From Megaustenia siamemsis (Eukaryota; Mollusca; Gastropoda; Stylommatophora; Ariophantidae), in the NCBI GenBank assembly GCA_032433765.1, contig JAVIAB010000160.1:19948115-20012114 (forward strand): a stretch of 64,000 nucleotides of DNA. The letters run 5' to 3'. Position 1 is the stretch's first letter; each line of letters opens with the position of its first letter. This document shows positions 1 to 9,834 of this stretch, in pieces. The notes below the pieces were generated by a model. The model had not been told where the DNA came from. It made no database searches and saw nothing but the letters and a program-made list of their open reading frames with translations. The position numbers were made by a program, and so were the translations under genes.

Positions 1-299
1 AATAAACACTGTTAATGGCATTCTCCTTTTCCCATTGCTGAGTGTGGTTTCTCTCTCAAGATCCGGTTCTCACACCTCCAAGAACTTCTCTACAAACGAC
101 GCCAAACATTGATGAGAACATCCATTTTCATGTGGTTTGTTCTTTCCTGCTCTTCAAACCCTAGTATATATATATATTTAATTCATCGTTCATGAAAGAC
201 ATGTATCTAGTAACTGACTGAAAGAGTAAAGAATAAAACTCTTAAAGATGACATGACCGATGCGATGAGCCCCATATATTATATGGGCTTGTGACTCTT
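1..299. other. AT-rich sequence, no gene seen
   Basis: No coding frame, RNA gene or dispersed repeat was recognised. There is a short TA run near 165-175. Confidence 0.5.
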
Positions 300-455
300 T
301 GACAAACGGTTGGTAGCAAGCAATCGTGATAAGTCAGTAGTTTGGTAAATTATTCGTGTCTTGTGGCTGCTGGTTTTTTTTCTGACAAGCTTCTCTCGTT
401 GTTGAATTTGCCAATATTGGATAGACGGATACGACCACAGAATGAGCAAGATGTG
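300..455. repeat. Rep-H dispersed repeat, copy 1
   Basis: About 150 bp here resemble 18815-18960 in the same orientation. Shared blocks include 'gataagtc.gtagtttggta' and 'ttctctcgt.g.tgaat'. The identity is moderate, roughly 70% by eye, so this is an old dispersed repeat of unknown class. No coding frame or tRNA-like head was seen. Confidence 0.5.
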
Positions 456-480
456 TTCGGGAACACAAAATGGAGACTTA

Positions 481-965
481 ATCACCATCATCAAGTACCG
501 GGCCTGCTGGCGTAGGTGATCATGTCTCTCCACAACTTTCGATCTCGGCAGCTATTTATCATTTCTGTTGTTGACCTTCCACCAAACCATTCTCTTAAGC
601 TGTCTGTTATTTTTTCTCTTTGCTTCGCTCTATCTCTTCGTCCCTCAATTTTTCCAGTTGTTACAATATTTTCCAGTTGCTCTCTTCTCATTACATGGCC
701 AAAAATGATGATTGTTTCTTCCTAATATTGGAAATCAGCTCGCTTTTTGCTTTGACCTCTCTCGAAACATCTTCATTACTCTTCTTAGCTGTCCATGGTA
801 CTCTCAACATTCTTCTGTAAAACCACATTTCTACAGACTCCAGTGATTTTCTTGTCTGTTTTCCTATTGTCCATGATTCGCATCCATATGATAAGACTTG
901 CTCTACATAACATTTAAGAACTTTTTTTCTTGTTTCTATTGTCAAAAATGGATTGCATAGTATCG
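481..965 (-). mobile_element. LINE-A1 3' end, 5'-truncated and frameshifted
   Basis: Read on the minus strand this encodes the C-terminal part of an endonuclease/reverse-transcriptase LINE protein. It contains 'CNPFLTIETRKKVLKCYVE', 'YGCESWTIGKQTRKS', '[19 protein letters not shown]' and then 'TTGKIEGRRDRAKQREKI'. The reading frame shifts near 691, so it is inactive. It ends in the family's TGATGA-type tail at 481-493. The catalytic RT core lies upstream of the truncation and is missing. The same family recurs at 12.6, 15.2, 19.2, 23.7, 39.7 and 52.1 kb. Confidence 0.9.
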
Positions 966-1154
966 TCGTCGTCTGATGATCAGATTGACTCATGCTGCGA
1001 AACTCTGTATCAAGAGTTTCCTACTCTTATTATTAGAGCTAAAATAATACTTTGAGACTAAAGCAAGGAGTTGTGTGTAGTGTATATACTGATTATATAG
1101 GATGGAATGACAGAGTACCGGGAAACTTGTGTACACACACACAATAAGAGTAAC

Positions 1155-1455
1155 ATTTGTCAACATCCAGAACATCTCATCTGTCAACATCAACAACATT
1201 TCATCTGTCAACATCCAGAACATTTCATCTGTCAACTTCAAGAACATTTCATCTGTTAACATCAAGAACATTTCATCTGTTAACATCAAGAACATTTCAT
1301 CTGCCAACACGAAGAACATTTTATTTGTCAACATCAAGAACATTTCATCTGTTAACATCAAGAACATTTAATCTGCCAACACCAAGAACATTTTATTTGT
1401 CAACATCAAGAACATTTCATCTGTTAACATCAAGAACATTTCACCTGTCAACCAG
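1155..1455. repeat. 24-bp minisatellite (about 12 units)
   Basis: A 24-bp unit of the form 'gtcaacatcaagaacatttc' plus 'atct' is repeated with a few substitutions. Because 24 is a multiple of three, the frames stay open and give Ser/Asn/Ile or Phe/Leu periodic peptides, which I treat as artefacts. Confidence 0.93.
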
Positions 1456-1694
1456 CAAATCCGCATCAATATGTTGACACAACCACGTAATTACATCCAC
1501 ACACAAGAAAAATATAATTCACCAAGAACTTCATTAATGGATCCAATAGATTATTCTTTTATTCAATATTTTTTTTTAAATTTTCAAACATTTCATTACA
1601 AAATTATGGCAACATTAAATAATACAAATCTTTCTCGGTTTCTTCATTTCTCTCTTTATAAACTCAACATTTATTCCATCGCCTGACCATTGCC

Positions 1695-1699
<5 letters not shown>

Positions 1700-1783
<84 letters not shown>

Positions 1784-1784
1784 G
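1700..1784. repeat. (TA)n microsatellite
   Basis: A nearly pure TA dinucleotide array with one interruption. It directly follows 'cctgaccattgccgtctata', a phrase that recurs at 2347-2366 next to Rep-P. Confidence 0.97.
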
Positions 1785-1799
1785 TTCAAACGCTCAAAC

Positions 1800-2176
1800 A
1801 GTGCCTCCCAGCACCAGAGCTAGAAGTTGTCAGCGATCCACTGCTGATGGCTTGCGCCAGGATCGGTGAACCAAAACCATCCAGACCCTGCTCTACCTCT
1901 CCGCGGTGCCTCCAGTAACAGACTAACCTGTCTAGTCCGGCCAAGAGTGCAGGGATCGAAGAGGGAAGACAACCCGGTACTCAAAAATGTCGTGCTGAAG
2001 TCGGATGTGTTGGGCCGAAATGCGCAAAAATAACAGTTATACTGCAAACCACAACACAACGCAGACACGCCCACTTAACGTCCTTTTAAGGGCGGATGAT
2101 GAAGAAGAACATTCTAGTCTACCAGAATACTCTAGAATAGTTTAGTCATCGGACGAACGCAAGCAAGCAAGCAAGT
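1800..2176 (+). mobile_element. SINE-R retroposon, full-length copy with 12-bp TSD
   Basis: A 377-bp element bounded by an exact 12-bp direct repeat (AAACGCTCAAAC at 1788-1799 and 2177-2188), as expected for target-primed insertion. It ends in a (GCAA)n-like tail at about 2158-2176, which sets the orientation. Homologous copies lie at 55757-56136, 29771-29917 and, more diverged, 58800-59095. The minus strand, antisense to the presumed transcript, keeps an 84-codon open frame containing 'FRPNTSDFSTTF' and 'GWFWFTDPGASHQ'. I recognise no tRNA, 7SL or 5S head, so the source RNA is unknown. Confidence 0.8.
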
Positions 2177-2188
2177 AAACGCTCAAAC

Positions 2189-2545
2189 TAGCGTGACGTC
2201 ATCAGCTATAGCAGCTGTAGACAGCTGACGTCACTCAAACAATTACCGACCCTGCAGGCAAAACTGAAAACGTAACTCTATTTTGATGTTTTCAGGGAAG
2301 ATCCTGTCAGCCCACATGGCTCTGTAAATCTATAGATAGCTATAACCTGACCATTGCAGTCTATATTTAGATCCGAAGGGCTGAGAGGATTTTCCCGGAA
2401 AGCACCTTAAGCTTGTGACGTCATCACCTATGTTAGCTATAGACGGCTGACGTCATTTTACCCTCAACAGCCCGTGCTCGCAATGCTGAAATGTTTACAA
2501 CTTTTGGGCGGTAACACCTCAGCGAGCAGGCATTCAGTTGAAACA
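2189..2545. repeat. Rep-P: dispersed repeat with two CRE-containing palindromic modules
   Basis: Two related modules lie in tandem, each built on an imperfect palindrome with TGACGTCA near both ends: 2193-2234 and 2415-2455. The second, with its flanks (2361-2545), matches 44002-44180, sharing 'aagcttgtgacgtc' and 'gctatagacggctg'. TGACGTCA is the consensus cAMP-response element. Whether it functions here is unknown, and no protein is encoded. Confidence 0.7.
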
Positions 2546-3084
2546 AGGTAATAGCCTGACTTACGTCATACCTAATCCACAAAATCACATACACATTAGA
2601 GTATACATTTGTATATTCTAGCATATTCACGCATGTACATTTATGTCTGAGCGTGTTTTGAATGTGACCTTCTTGATTTCTATTGCAATTTTATGTTATT
2701 TTTGAATGGAGCAGAATTCTAGTGCGTGCAGCTTGTGTGGTGTGCATGTCTGTGTAGAAATCACACGAATTTCATGAGCGTATGTAAAATTGTTCAAAAT
2801 TTAAAAAAAAAGTAAGTTTTCTTTCTTCTTTTTTTTTTGTAATAAAAAAGACAACTGGAAGAAATTACAAACATATATCAAGAAACTGATCATACGTTGT
2901 GATAAAAGTTTCGTACCTGAGAACACGACATCAAAAGCAACAAAATACCGACGATAACATCTAGAAGAATAATCATTCACTTAAAGAATACTCACAAAAA
3001 CACGTTTTTTTTACAATTGACTTCACAGATATTCTCTCTCACACACAAATAGAAGAATATGTACGAACTAACACAATTTTTTCC

Positions 3085-3088
<4 letters not shown>
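2546..3088. other. AT-rich spacer
   Basis: No gene or recognised repeat. There are short A and T runs around 2800-2850. Confidence 0.5.

Positions 3089-3119
<31 letters not shown>
3089..3119. repeat. (CT)n microsatellite
   Basis: A pure CT run. Confidence 0.95.
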
Positions 3120-3121
<2 letters not shown>

Positions 3122-3296
3122 GCATATTTTTGTGATGTGTCAGCGTCAGTTGTGAGCACACACAAAAATCAAACGAAATGATCTTTTCTGCTTCCTGATT
3201 TTGATTTCACCTTCCACCCTCCAAGGTTTAGATGGAAACTATTTGCTGCTTGTTTTTATCTATATTTAATAAGAGTGTTGATGGTGATGGCAGAGA

Positions 3297-3524
3297 GGAA
3301 GGAAGGACGGAAGGAAGGAAGGGAGGGAGGAAGGAAGGAAGGAAGGAAGGAAGGAAGGAAGGAAGGAAGGAAGGAAGGAAGGGGAAGGAAGGAAGGAAGG
3401 AAGGAAGGAAGGAAGGAAGGAAGGAAGGAAGGAAGGAAGGAAGGAAGGAAGGAAGGAAGGAAGGAAGGAAGGAAGGAAGGAAGGAAGGAAGGAAGGAAGG
3501 AAGGAAGGAAGGAAGGAAGGAAGG
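3297..3524. repeat. (GGAA)n microsatellite
   Basis: About 225 bp of GGAA/GAAG repeats with one 'gggg' interruption near 3380. Open frames across it (EGRK or FLPS periodic peptides) are repeat artefacts. Confidence 0.98.
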
Positions 3525-3633
3525 TCCTTTTATCATTTGTTTACGCTTTAAATCCTAAATCCGGACTAACATTTTTTTTGAAAGCACTACTTTGTATGTC
3601 CTAACTGTCTTTTGTTCTCATAACTTCATTTAT

Positions 3634-3695
3634 TGTTTAGTTTAGTTTAGTTTAGTTTAGTTTAGTTTAGTTTAGTCCAGTTTAGTTTAGTTTAG
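3634..3695. repeat. (GTTTA)n microsatellite, tail of Rep-F
   Basis: About 12 pentamers of TTTAG with one variant. The array abuts the 3' side of the minus-strand Rep-F copy that follows, so it is probably that element's expanded tail. Confidence 0.9.
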
Positions 3696-3880
3696 TCGAC
3701 CACTCATTCTCATTGCACATCGGACAAGTCCATAGGTGCTCAGATTTCTTATGAGAAATATCCCTCAACGTGTAGCGACTGTTTTGTGTTGGTTGCCAAG
3801 TCTTCTATAGATCTCTCCACGTAGCGCTCTCTCCCGTCATCTCCCACCTTAACATGATATTCGTGAAGTTTGTTTATGGC
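3696..3880 (-). mobile_element. Rep-F dispersed repeat, diverged copy
   Basis: Aligns with 59762-59985 and, reversed, with 13700-13945. Shared blocks include 'gtccataggtgctcagat' and 'cttaaca' with similar spacing. The reading frame seen in the 59.8-kb copy is broken here. Its tail is (TAAAC)n, unlike the tails of the other two copies. Confidence 0.7.
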
Positions 3881-4021
3881 CGCTGATTCAGTGTTAATTT
3901 TTTTCTTTATTCATCTACTGTTCTGCAAAAAAATGCACATCTATAATTTAAACTTTAATATAAATTTGTAAAAAAAATGTAGAGGTCTTCTCCTCTGCTT
4001 TGTTAGACGCTTTGGGGACAA

Positions 4022-4140
4022 GTTGCTAGTGACCATATTTTTCTATGGCTGCAAAACATTTTTGGCTGATGTAGTCGGCATCACAACAGCCCGTCTTTAC
4101 TTTCCAGAAAAAAAAAAAATCCTGGTGAACCACGGGACCT
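4022..4140 (-). mobile_element. SINE1 fragment
   Basis: The body of SINE1 on the minus strand, degraded: a 'gtgaccata' block, then 'tgtagtcggcatcacaacag' and 'tttactttccagaaaa'. The tRNA-like head is missing or unrecognisable. Confidence 0.65.
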
Positions 4141-4355
4141 TATCAGTCAGAAAAAAAAATCAACTTGAAATGTATCATTCAATGCTATTATATATGTGTG
4201 TTTGTTGATGGAGGAGGGGAGGGAAGGTGGGTGTTGGATGGGTGAGTGTGATGGAGATTGTATACCACATGTCCATTGCAAAGCGGTCAGGACAAAAGAA
4301 ATAAATAAAATCACAATCAATTGCTCTAAGAAATTCGTAGAATTCCGCATCCTGT

Positions 4356-4640
4356 ATGTTATTGTTATTGTTATTGTTATTGTTATTGTTATGGAAGCCC
4401 CGGTATCACTGAAACGAATTAAAATTCATAATTGCTGAACCACCCGTGCCAGTGGAATCATCCGAATTACTAACTCATCTGCCAAACAAAGAAAGGTAGC
4501 TGTAGACCCCATCATAGCAGTTTCAGCACACGCCAAAAGACAGAAGGCGAAACCGCACATAAAGTGATACACAGCCAGCTGTTCCCTGTCATACGATATC
4601 ATCCTACATCGTAAACAATTGGAATATCGAAACACGATCA
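4356..4640 (-). mobile_element. Rep-G retroposon, long copy with (TTATTG)n tail
   Basis: A (TTATTG)n tail at 4356-4392 precedes a roughly 250-bp body matching 37480-37760 in reverse. Its tail-proximal 110 bp also match 16560-16690 and 56160-56312. Shared blocks include 'ccccggtatcactg' and 'ccataattgct' (here 'tcataattgct'). The other copies carry related AAC/AAT-rich tails, which suggests mobilisation by LINE machinery. No coding frame. Confidence 0.7.
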
Positions 4641-5171
4641 AAACGGATGAGACACACAGATCATGGTGTGCACAGAGCACTTAACTCAGTAGCTCCTGCA
4701 ACAAGCCGGATTTGGTACATGAGGAATCTGCAACAAGGAACACTTTTCAGACATAGCTTTCAATGATTCCTGCCGCCTATCCACCATATTGATAAAAAAT
4801 TCACGCCCTCCAGAAAATGATGATTGTCATTTTTTTTTTAATGTATAGCGCTTGATGATATTAGGACATTGTTTTTGACGCCAAATCCGAACACATGAAA
4901 CACAGTTAGTAGTCGGATTATCCCCGTCGCACATCAAACAGACCATAAGATCTTCCTGCAATGTCAACATTAGCGTACGGCCGGTCTAGGGATATACGAT
5001 GAACCATTAAGACACACACACAACAATGGCTGCGCCCATATATTCCCGCCTACTCTAGTGACGCAGCCTACAACAAATGAAACACGGTAAAAAATCCCTA
5101 ACGTGAACATTTAGGTTGACTTGTGTCAACGTTTAACCAGGTACCTATTGTATTCTCATGTCTGCGGTTGC
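4641..5171. other. No gene or repeat recognised
   Basis: Mixed-composition sequence with a T run near 4831-4840. Nothing assignable on either strand. Confidence 0.4.
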
Positions 5172-5395
5172 TGAATTCTTCTTCATCTTCCTCTTTCCTT
5201 CCTTATTTGCTTTTCAGCGTCGAGGGTAGATATAATTTGCGGTCTTTTGCTCTTCTGTTCACCTCTGCTGCTGTTATGTTTCCTAGTGCTTCTAATATTC
5301 CGTCGATCCATTTTTTTTAGTGGTCGACCGTTGGGTCTGGTATTCTCGCAACGTTTATTGAAGGCTCGTTGTGTTGTGTTTTGATCTTTCTGCCG
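5172..5395 (-). mobile_element. LINE-C 3' end fragment
   Basis: Minus-strand homologue of 34775-34995 and 62190-62760. It keeps the C-terminal 'GRPxKRWIDGILEALGNI'-type motif and the 'KLYLPSTLKGK'-type end, then a GAA-rich 3' tail at 5172-5195. Frameshifts make it non-coding. No catalytic domain is present. Confidence 0.75.
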
Positions 5396-5424
5396 TTTAA
5401 GCTGAATTATTGAGAAGAAGAAAT

Positions 5425-5835
5425 CAGGATTGATCGACGGCTCCTAGATTCAACCATCTTAAATGAAGACGAATCTGTCAGCGAATTGGCAGGACAAAAT
5501 CACTAATATAAAATTATGGAAATGTACCAGTCAAATACCAGTGGATAAAGAGATACAGCGAAGATGATGGCGCTGGATAGGACACACACTACGGAAGCCA
5601 ACTGAGAGTATTACACAACAGGCCCTTTTTTGGAATCCCCAGGGAAAAAGACAAAAAGGAAGACCAACGAATTCTTGGAGAAGACAGATAGACGCAGAGA
5701 TGAAGATGATGGAAAAGACATGCAATGATCTTTAAAGAATGGCAAGAAACAGAACGACTTGGAAAGTGTTTGTTGAATACCTATGCTCCACAGGGAGCTG
5801 AAAGGTAGTAGAAGAGGAAGAATTTGTGAGGGAAA
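5425..5835 (+). mobile_element. LINE-D 3' end fragment
   Basis: Plus-strand C-terminus of the LINE-D protein: 'WQDKITNIKLWKC', 'RRWWRWIGHTLRKP', 'GRPTNSWRRQID', ending 'VEYLCSTGS' and a stop near 5805. It includes one in-frame stop near 5733. The unit that has become a 12-copy array at 53293-53748 is present here once (about 5760-5805), so this copy shows the unexpanded state. Confidence 0.85.
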
Positions 5836-6221
5836 ATATGTCGGCCTGGCATGATTTCGACCACATTGCCTATACAATTGATGCGTTTGGTTAATAAAAA
5901 ATATGGACGTAAACACACATTTTCTGCATACGGCTAATGGTCTGGATGGAACCCTTACTGTTTTTGTTAACTTGATTTCTTTGTTTCTGAATTTTCTTTG
6001 TTTTTATCGTCTTGAAAAGTACTTATTGTTTTCTGCAGAAAATTATAAATAGGCGAAGTTCTCAAGGCAAAGACATTGTGACATGAAATACTGTAATAGG
6101 AAAGTAATGATGCAAAGAGAGCAAAGATACGTGCAGGTAATTCACGTATTCTGCGTACACACAACATCACCAAGCTCTATGCCGGCTTGTGTAGGTGATA
6201 GATATTTCACACACAAACAAT
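5836..6221. other. No gene recognised
   Basis: AT-rich spacer between LINE-D and SINE2. No support for coding or RNA features. Confidence 0.45.
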
Positions 6222-6548
6222 GGGTGTCTCGGTAGCCTAGTTGGGAAAACCTGACAAAGCTAACGACGTTAGGACAATCCATGTTCGGTTCAAGCTGGAA
6301 GGATGTGAGTTGTACTAGTGGTTGGAAAAAAATAACCCCCCCCCCTCCGCCCCGGTGTTCGACTCAGCCGCTGACAGGAAACCAGGGTAGTACTCTGGGA
6401 AGGTGAGGAATGCCGCCTCGCATCGTGAGTTTCGATTCTTGAAGCGACACTATCCAGAAGTCTCCGAATACTTCTGGATAGGCGGCTATCACATATGGGT
6501 GGAAACTCGCGTGCTAGGAAGCCGATACAAGTCTCGTACTTTACTTAC
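6222..6548 (+). mobile_element. SINE2 (tRNA-derived), copy 1
   Basis: The head has an RNA polymerase III A-box-like TAGCCTAGTTGG at about 6234-6245 and a B-box-like 'gttcggttcaagc' near 6283-6295. The body matches 25868-26194 and 29158-29461 in reverse complement: 'ctgggaaggtgaggaatgcc', 'actatccagaagtctccgaa', 'gtctcgtactttactta'. A C run and an inserted segment lie near 6337-6360. Confidence 0.85.
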
Positions 6549-6654
6549 CCACTATTATTATTACCCGGGTGGGGAGAGGGGGGGGGGCTTACCTCTACCC
6601 TTTAAGACCCATATGGTAATTATTGTGTTAATGCCCATACTTTTCAATAATCAA

Positions 6655-6770
6655 CCACACATTTTATGGGAGACGTAGTCAGCATCACGCCAGGCCGTTC
6701 TACTTTCCAAGAAAAATTCGGTACCCATGTACGGCTTGGTGAACCTAAGAACCATTAATCGCAGCTTACC
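6655..6770 (-). mobile_element. SINE1 fragment
   Basis: Minus-strand SINE1 body: 'acgtagtcagcatcacgcc', 'tctactttccaagaaaaatt', 'ggtacccat', then 'ggtgaacct'. The head is lost. Confidence 0.7.
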
Positions 6771-6947
6771 CTCACCTCTTGTCCCTTATAGTTCACTTCA
6801 TTTGTATGTTTCTTCAACTGTTTATAAATTCTAATTTTGACTTACAGTTATTTAACCCATTAAGCTCCCTGGTATTTTCTATTCTTGTTTGTCTAGTTGT
6901 TTTTCTTTATATTTTTTCACCCTTTACTCTTTATCAGTTATTACACA

Positions 6948-7556
6948 AAAGTGAAAATGAGTTACAAGAAATGGTAGACATTATAGTGAATGAACACACA
7001 CAAAAAAAGGACTCAGTCTTAATAGCAAAAAAAGACAGATGTAATTTTAGCAACAAACAAAACAGACGTCACCAGAATGCACAAATAAAGACAAGTGGAA
7101 CAATATTAAAACAGGTAAATGAATTTAAATATCTCAGAACAATATTAACCTCAGTTGGTAGATGTACAATAGTGGTGAGATACAGAATGGCTCAAGCAAA
7201 AGAAGCTTTCCAAAAAATTAGGAATATACTGTGCAATCCATTTTTGACAATAGAAACAAGAAAAAGTGTTCTTAAATGTTATGTAGATCCTAAAGGGAGC
7301 TCTTAAAAAACAACAGAAAGAAGCAATCAACATTTTTCGGGCACATCATGCGAAGAGGAAAGTTGGAATACTTGGTTACAACTGGCAAAATAAAAGGAAA
7401 GAGAGATCTCGGACGACAAAGAGAGAAAATATTGGATAGCTTGGTGTCATGGCATGGAAAACAGTCAACAACAGAACTGATACGATGCACTGTAGATAGA
7501 AGATTGTGGAGGGACATGATCGCCTACGCCAACCGGTATGGCACATGATGATGATG
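6948..7556 (+). mobile_element. LINE-A hybrid copy (A1 5' part, A2 3' part)
   Basis: The first part (to about 7288) is LINE-A1-like: 'SENELQEMVDIIVNE', 'TSGTILKQVNEFKYLRT', 'CNPFLTIETRKSVLKCYV'. From about 7290 the sequence is LINE-A2-like: 'GKLEYLVTTGKIKGKRD', 'LDSLVSWHGKQSTTELIR', 'MIAYANRYGT'. About 200 bp of the expected intervening region is missing and the frame shifts at the junction. It ends in a TGATGATGA tail. It may be a template-switch chimera or a deleted intermediate subfamily. Confidence 0.8.
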
Positions 7557-7698
7557 AGAGCCAGTCTTAACGTATGTTTTTTTCTAAGTTGTCACAATAT
7601 AGTCTACATATAGTATACATCATAGAAACAAAAAGACCTACCAGAATACACATTCTCAAGCGGCTCAACATTGATAAGGACAGAGTAGGGGAATCATC

Positions 7699-7952
7699 GT
7701 GGGAGCTGTGATAGCTCAGTGGTTAGTGAACTGGACTACTAAGGACAAGGGATAGGGTTCGATCCCAACCGACGGCTTCCGGGTTCACCCAGCCTTAAAT
7801 GGGTACCGGATTTTTTTCTGGGAAAGGAAAGCGGCGCGGCCGCAATTCCCCAAAAACCATGTGCTGAAGGTCTGTAAAATTTATGGTCAATAACACCATA
7901 TTCCCTATACGCCACTTTGCGTGACGGAGCTCTTAACTTTTTTTTACTCTAC
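7699..7952 (+). mobile_element. SINE1 (tRNA-derived) with 11-bp TSD
   Basis: The head 'gatagctcagtggttagtg' supplies an A box and 'gggttcgatccc' a B box. The body runs through 'ccttaaatgggtaccggatt' to 'cactttgcgtgacgg' and a T-rich end. Exact direct repeats GGGGAATCATC at 7688-7698 and 7953-7963 mark the insertion. This is a retroposed SINE, not a functional tRNA gene: after the B box the sequence continues into a roughly 170-bp unrelated body. Confidence 0.92.
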
Positions 7953-7963
7953 GGGGAATCATC

Positions 7964-8424
7964 CCACCTAACAAAGTGTGGTGTAACCAGTGAAGAAATA
8001 AATATGTTGATAAAGGAGTTTGAGAGGACACAAATAAAATGTGTACTGTGCTTACAAGTGAATAATTGAAGGAAACAACCTCAGTGTAAGCGTATTTAGG
8101 TGGTCCGCGGTAAAGGAAAATTTGAGAAGCGCTGTTCTGCAGCGACCTACAAGACCTGCATCAGATTGACAGCCATCTTCACATAGCAACGTAGCTAAAT
8201 TAATCTAAGAACTGGATGAAATCAATGATCCTTATCACCCGAGATGGACTAATAACACATTAATTTTTGTAAAAGGGGGATAAATAATATAACCGTTGGT
8301 CTGTTAACTTTTCCGTGCATTAATTCCCCTTATTACATAGTCCTGTACACTGAAAATTTGCTGGCAATATTCCAACCCGAATTATTCATGAAATGACAAG
8401 CGTCCATATATATCAAGAAAAGAA
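7964..8424. other. No gene recognised
   Basis: Mixed sequence with no repeat or reading frame I can support. Confidence 0.4.
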
Positions 8425-8630
8425 GGTGATCATATGTTGTCGTGTAAGAACAAGAGATAGCAAGAGAATCTCAAAGCAGATTTTCAAATGGGAACCAGGG
8501 GGTAAAATAAAAGAAGTCGAGCTAGGGAAACATTAAAAAGAACGCTGAGACGAGAGGCAACAACATCAGGCATCAACACCTACACCGAGATTGAGCAACT
8601 CGTCCAGAACACAGACAAGTGTAAAGCATG
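8425..8630 (+). mobile_element. LINE-E C-terminal fragment
   Basis: Forward translation across frames resembles the LINE-E C-terminus seen at 36098-36448: a degraded 'RRDNNRIAKQALIWE'-like stretch, then 'LRRTLMREARAAGI'-like and 'EIELLAQNRD'-like stretches. It is frameshifted and non-functional. Confidence 0.65.
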
Positions 8631-8694
8631 TAATTAAAGAGAGCATTGTGTAATTGGATTAAATAGTTTACATTCATTGCCATGTCAAATAATA

Positions 8695-9165
8695 CTCGGG
8701 CTAAAATTAAGAATAGCAAAATGTTACAAATTCTCAATATTTCTGTATGGTGCAGAAACAGGGACGTTAGACAAGAAAACAGAGCAGAAAATTGAAGCCT
8801 TTGAAATGTGGATTTATAGAAAAATAGGTAGAATTGGATGGAAACAAAAGAAAAGAAACAATGAAGTTTTAAAACAACTAAAAATGAAAAGAAAAATACT
8901 AAACACAATTAGAACAAGACAAATGAAATTTTTGGGGCATGTTAAAAGACACAACAGCCTACTAAAAAGTAATATTGGAAGGTAAAATACAAGGTAAACG
9001 AGGCAGAGGCAGACCAAGACTAACATGGACGAGTAACATCAAAAGATGGACAAGTCAACCTATGCCAATATGCACAATCAAAGCAAGATACAGAGTGGAT
9101 GGAATGGCGCTCCATGGTACCCAACCTTCGTTGCATCGACGGCACTCAATGATGATGATGATGAT
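8695..9165 (+). mobile_element. LINE-B 3' end
   Basis: Encodes the LINE-B C-terminus: 'FLYGAETGTLDKKTEQKIE', 'EMWIYRKIGRIGWKQKK', 'TRQMKFLGHVKRHNSLLK'. After a frameshift near 8975 it continues with 'GKIQGKRGRGRPRLTWTSNI' and a terminal stretch ending in a GATGATGATG tail. The RT core is absent. Confidence 0.88.
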
Positions 9166-9249
9166 TGTGCGATATTGAAAATGCTTGATATCTGTTCTGA
9201 TCTTCTTCTTGTCCAACAAATAAAATACGACCTTTTCTTCCATCAGAAA

Positions 9250-9517
9250 CCGTGATAGCTTCAGTGGTTAGTGAACTGGACTACAAAGGACAAGAGGCCA
9301 GGTTCGGTCCTGATCGACGGCTGCCAGGTTCAGCGAGCCTTAAATGGCTAAAGGATTTTTCTTTTACTGGGGAAGTAAAGCGGCTCGCGCGTAATACCGA
9401 CCACATTACTCCAAAAATCATGTGCCGAATGTCTATACAAATTATAGTCACTGACACCATATTCCCTACATGCCACTGTGACGTGTAGGGGTTCTTTACT
9501 TGTATTTATACTCTAGT
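9250..9517 (+). mobile_element. SINE1, diverged copy
   Basis: Full-length but diverged SINE1. The A-box region has an inserted T ('tagcttcagtgg') and the B box is 'ggttcggtcctg'. It lies immediately upstream of another SINE1 copy in the same orientation, 13 bp away. Confidence 0.88.
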
Positions 9518-9530
9518 ATTACAGAATTTA

Positions 9531-9789
9531 GAGCCGCGATAGCTCAGTGGTTTGTGAACTGGACTACAAAGGACAAGGGGTAGGGTTCGATCCCAACCGA
9601 CGACTTCCGGTTTCACCCAGCCTTAAATGGGTACCGGATTTTTTTATTGAAAAGAGAAGCGGCACGTGCGTAATACCGACCACATTACCCTAAAAATCAT
9701 GTGCAGAAGGTTTGTAAAATTTATGGTCACAAACACCGTATTGCCTATACGATACTTGGCGTGACGGGGGTACTTTACTTTTTTTTACT
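9531..9789 (+). mobile_element. SINE1 with 13-bp TSD
   Basis: Well-preserved SINE1: 'gagccgcgatagctcagtgg' head, 'gggttcgatcccaaccgacg' B-box region and T-rich 3' end. Exact direct repeats ATTACAGAATTTA at 9518-9530 and 9790-9802 bound it. The upstream repeat is shared with the 5' flank of the SINE1 copy at 33152-33408. Confidence 0.92.
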
Positions 9790-9834
9790 ATTACAGAATT
9801 TACTGGTTTCTCCCCTCGTAAGTTGCAGACATTT

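Noticed and set aside
1820..2074. The 84-codon minus-strand frame in SINE-R as a host gene
   Set aside because: It lies within a repeated retroposon, antisense to it, and is broken in the two other copies. It is kept as a finding, not as a gene.
2193..2234. CRE palindrome as a promoter for a nearby gene
   Set aside because: No gene is visible within several kb and the motif belongs to a dispersed repeat.
7709..7780. tRNA-like sequence with A and B boxes (and similar at 9533, 25595, 33330)
   Set aside because: These are heads of SINE1. They continue into a roughly 170-bp shared body, lie in multiple copies with target duplications, and do not show a complete tRNA ending.
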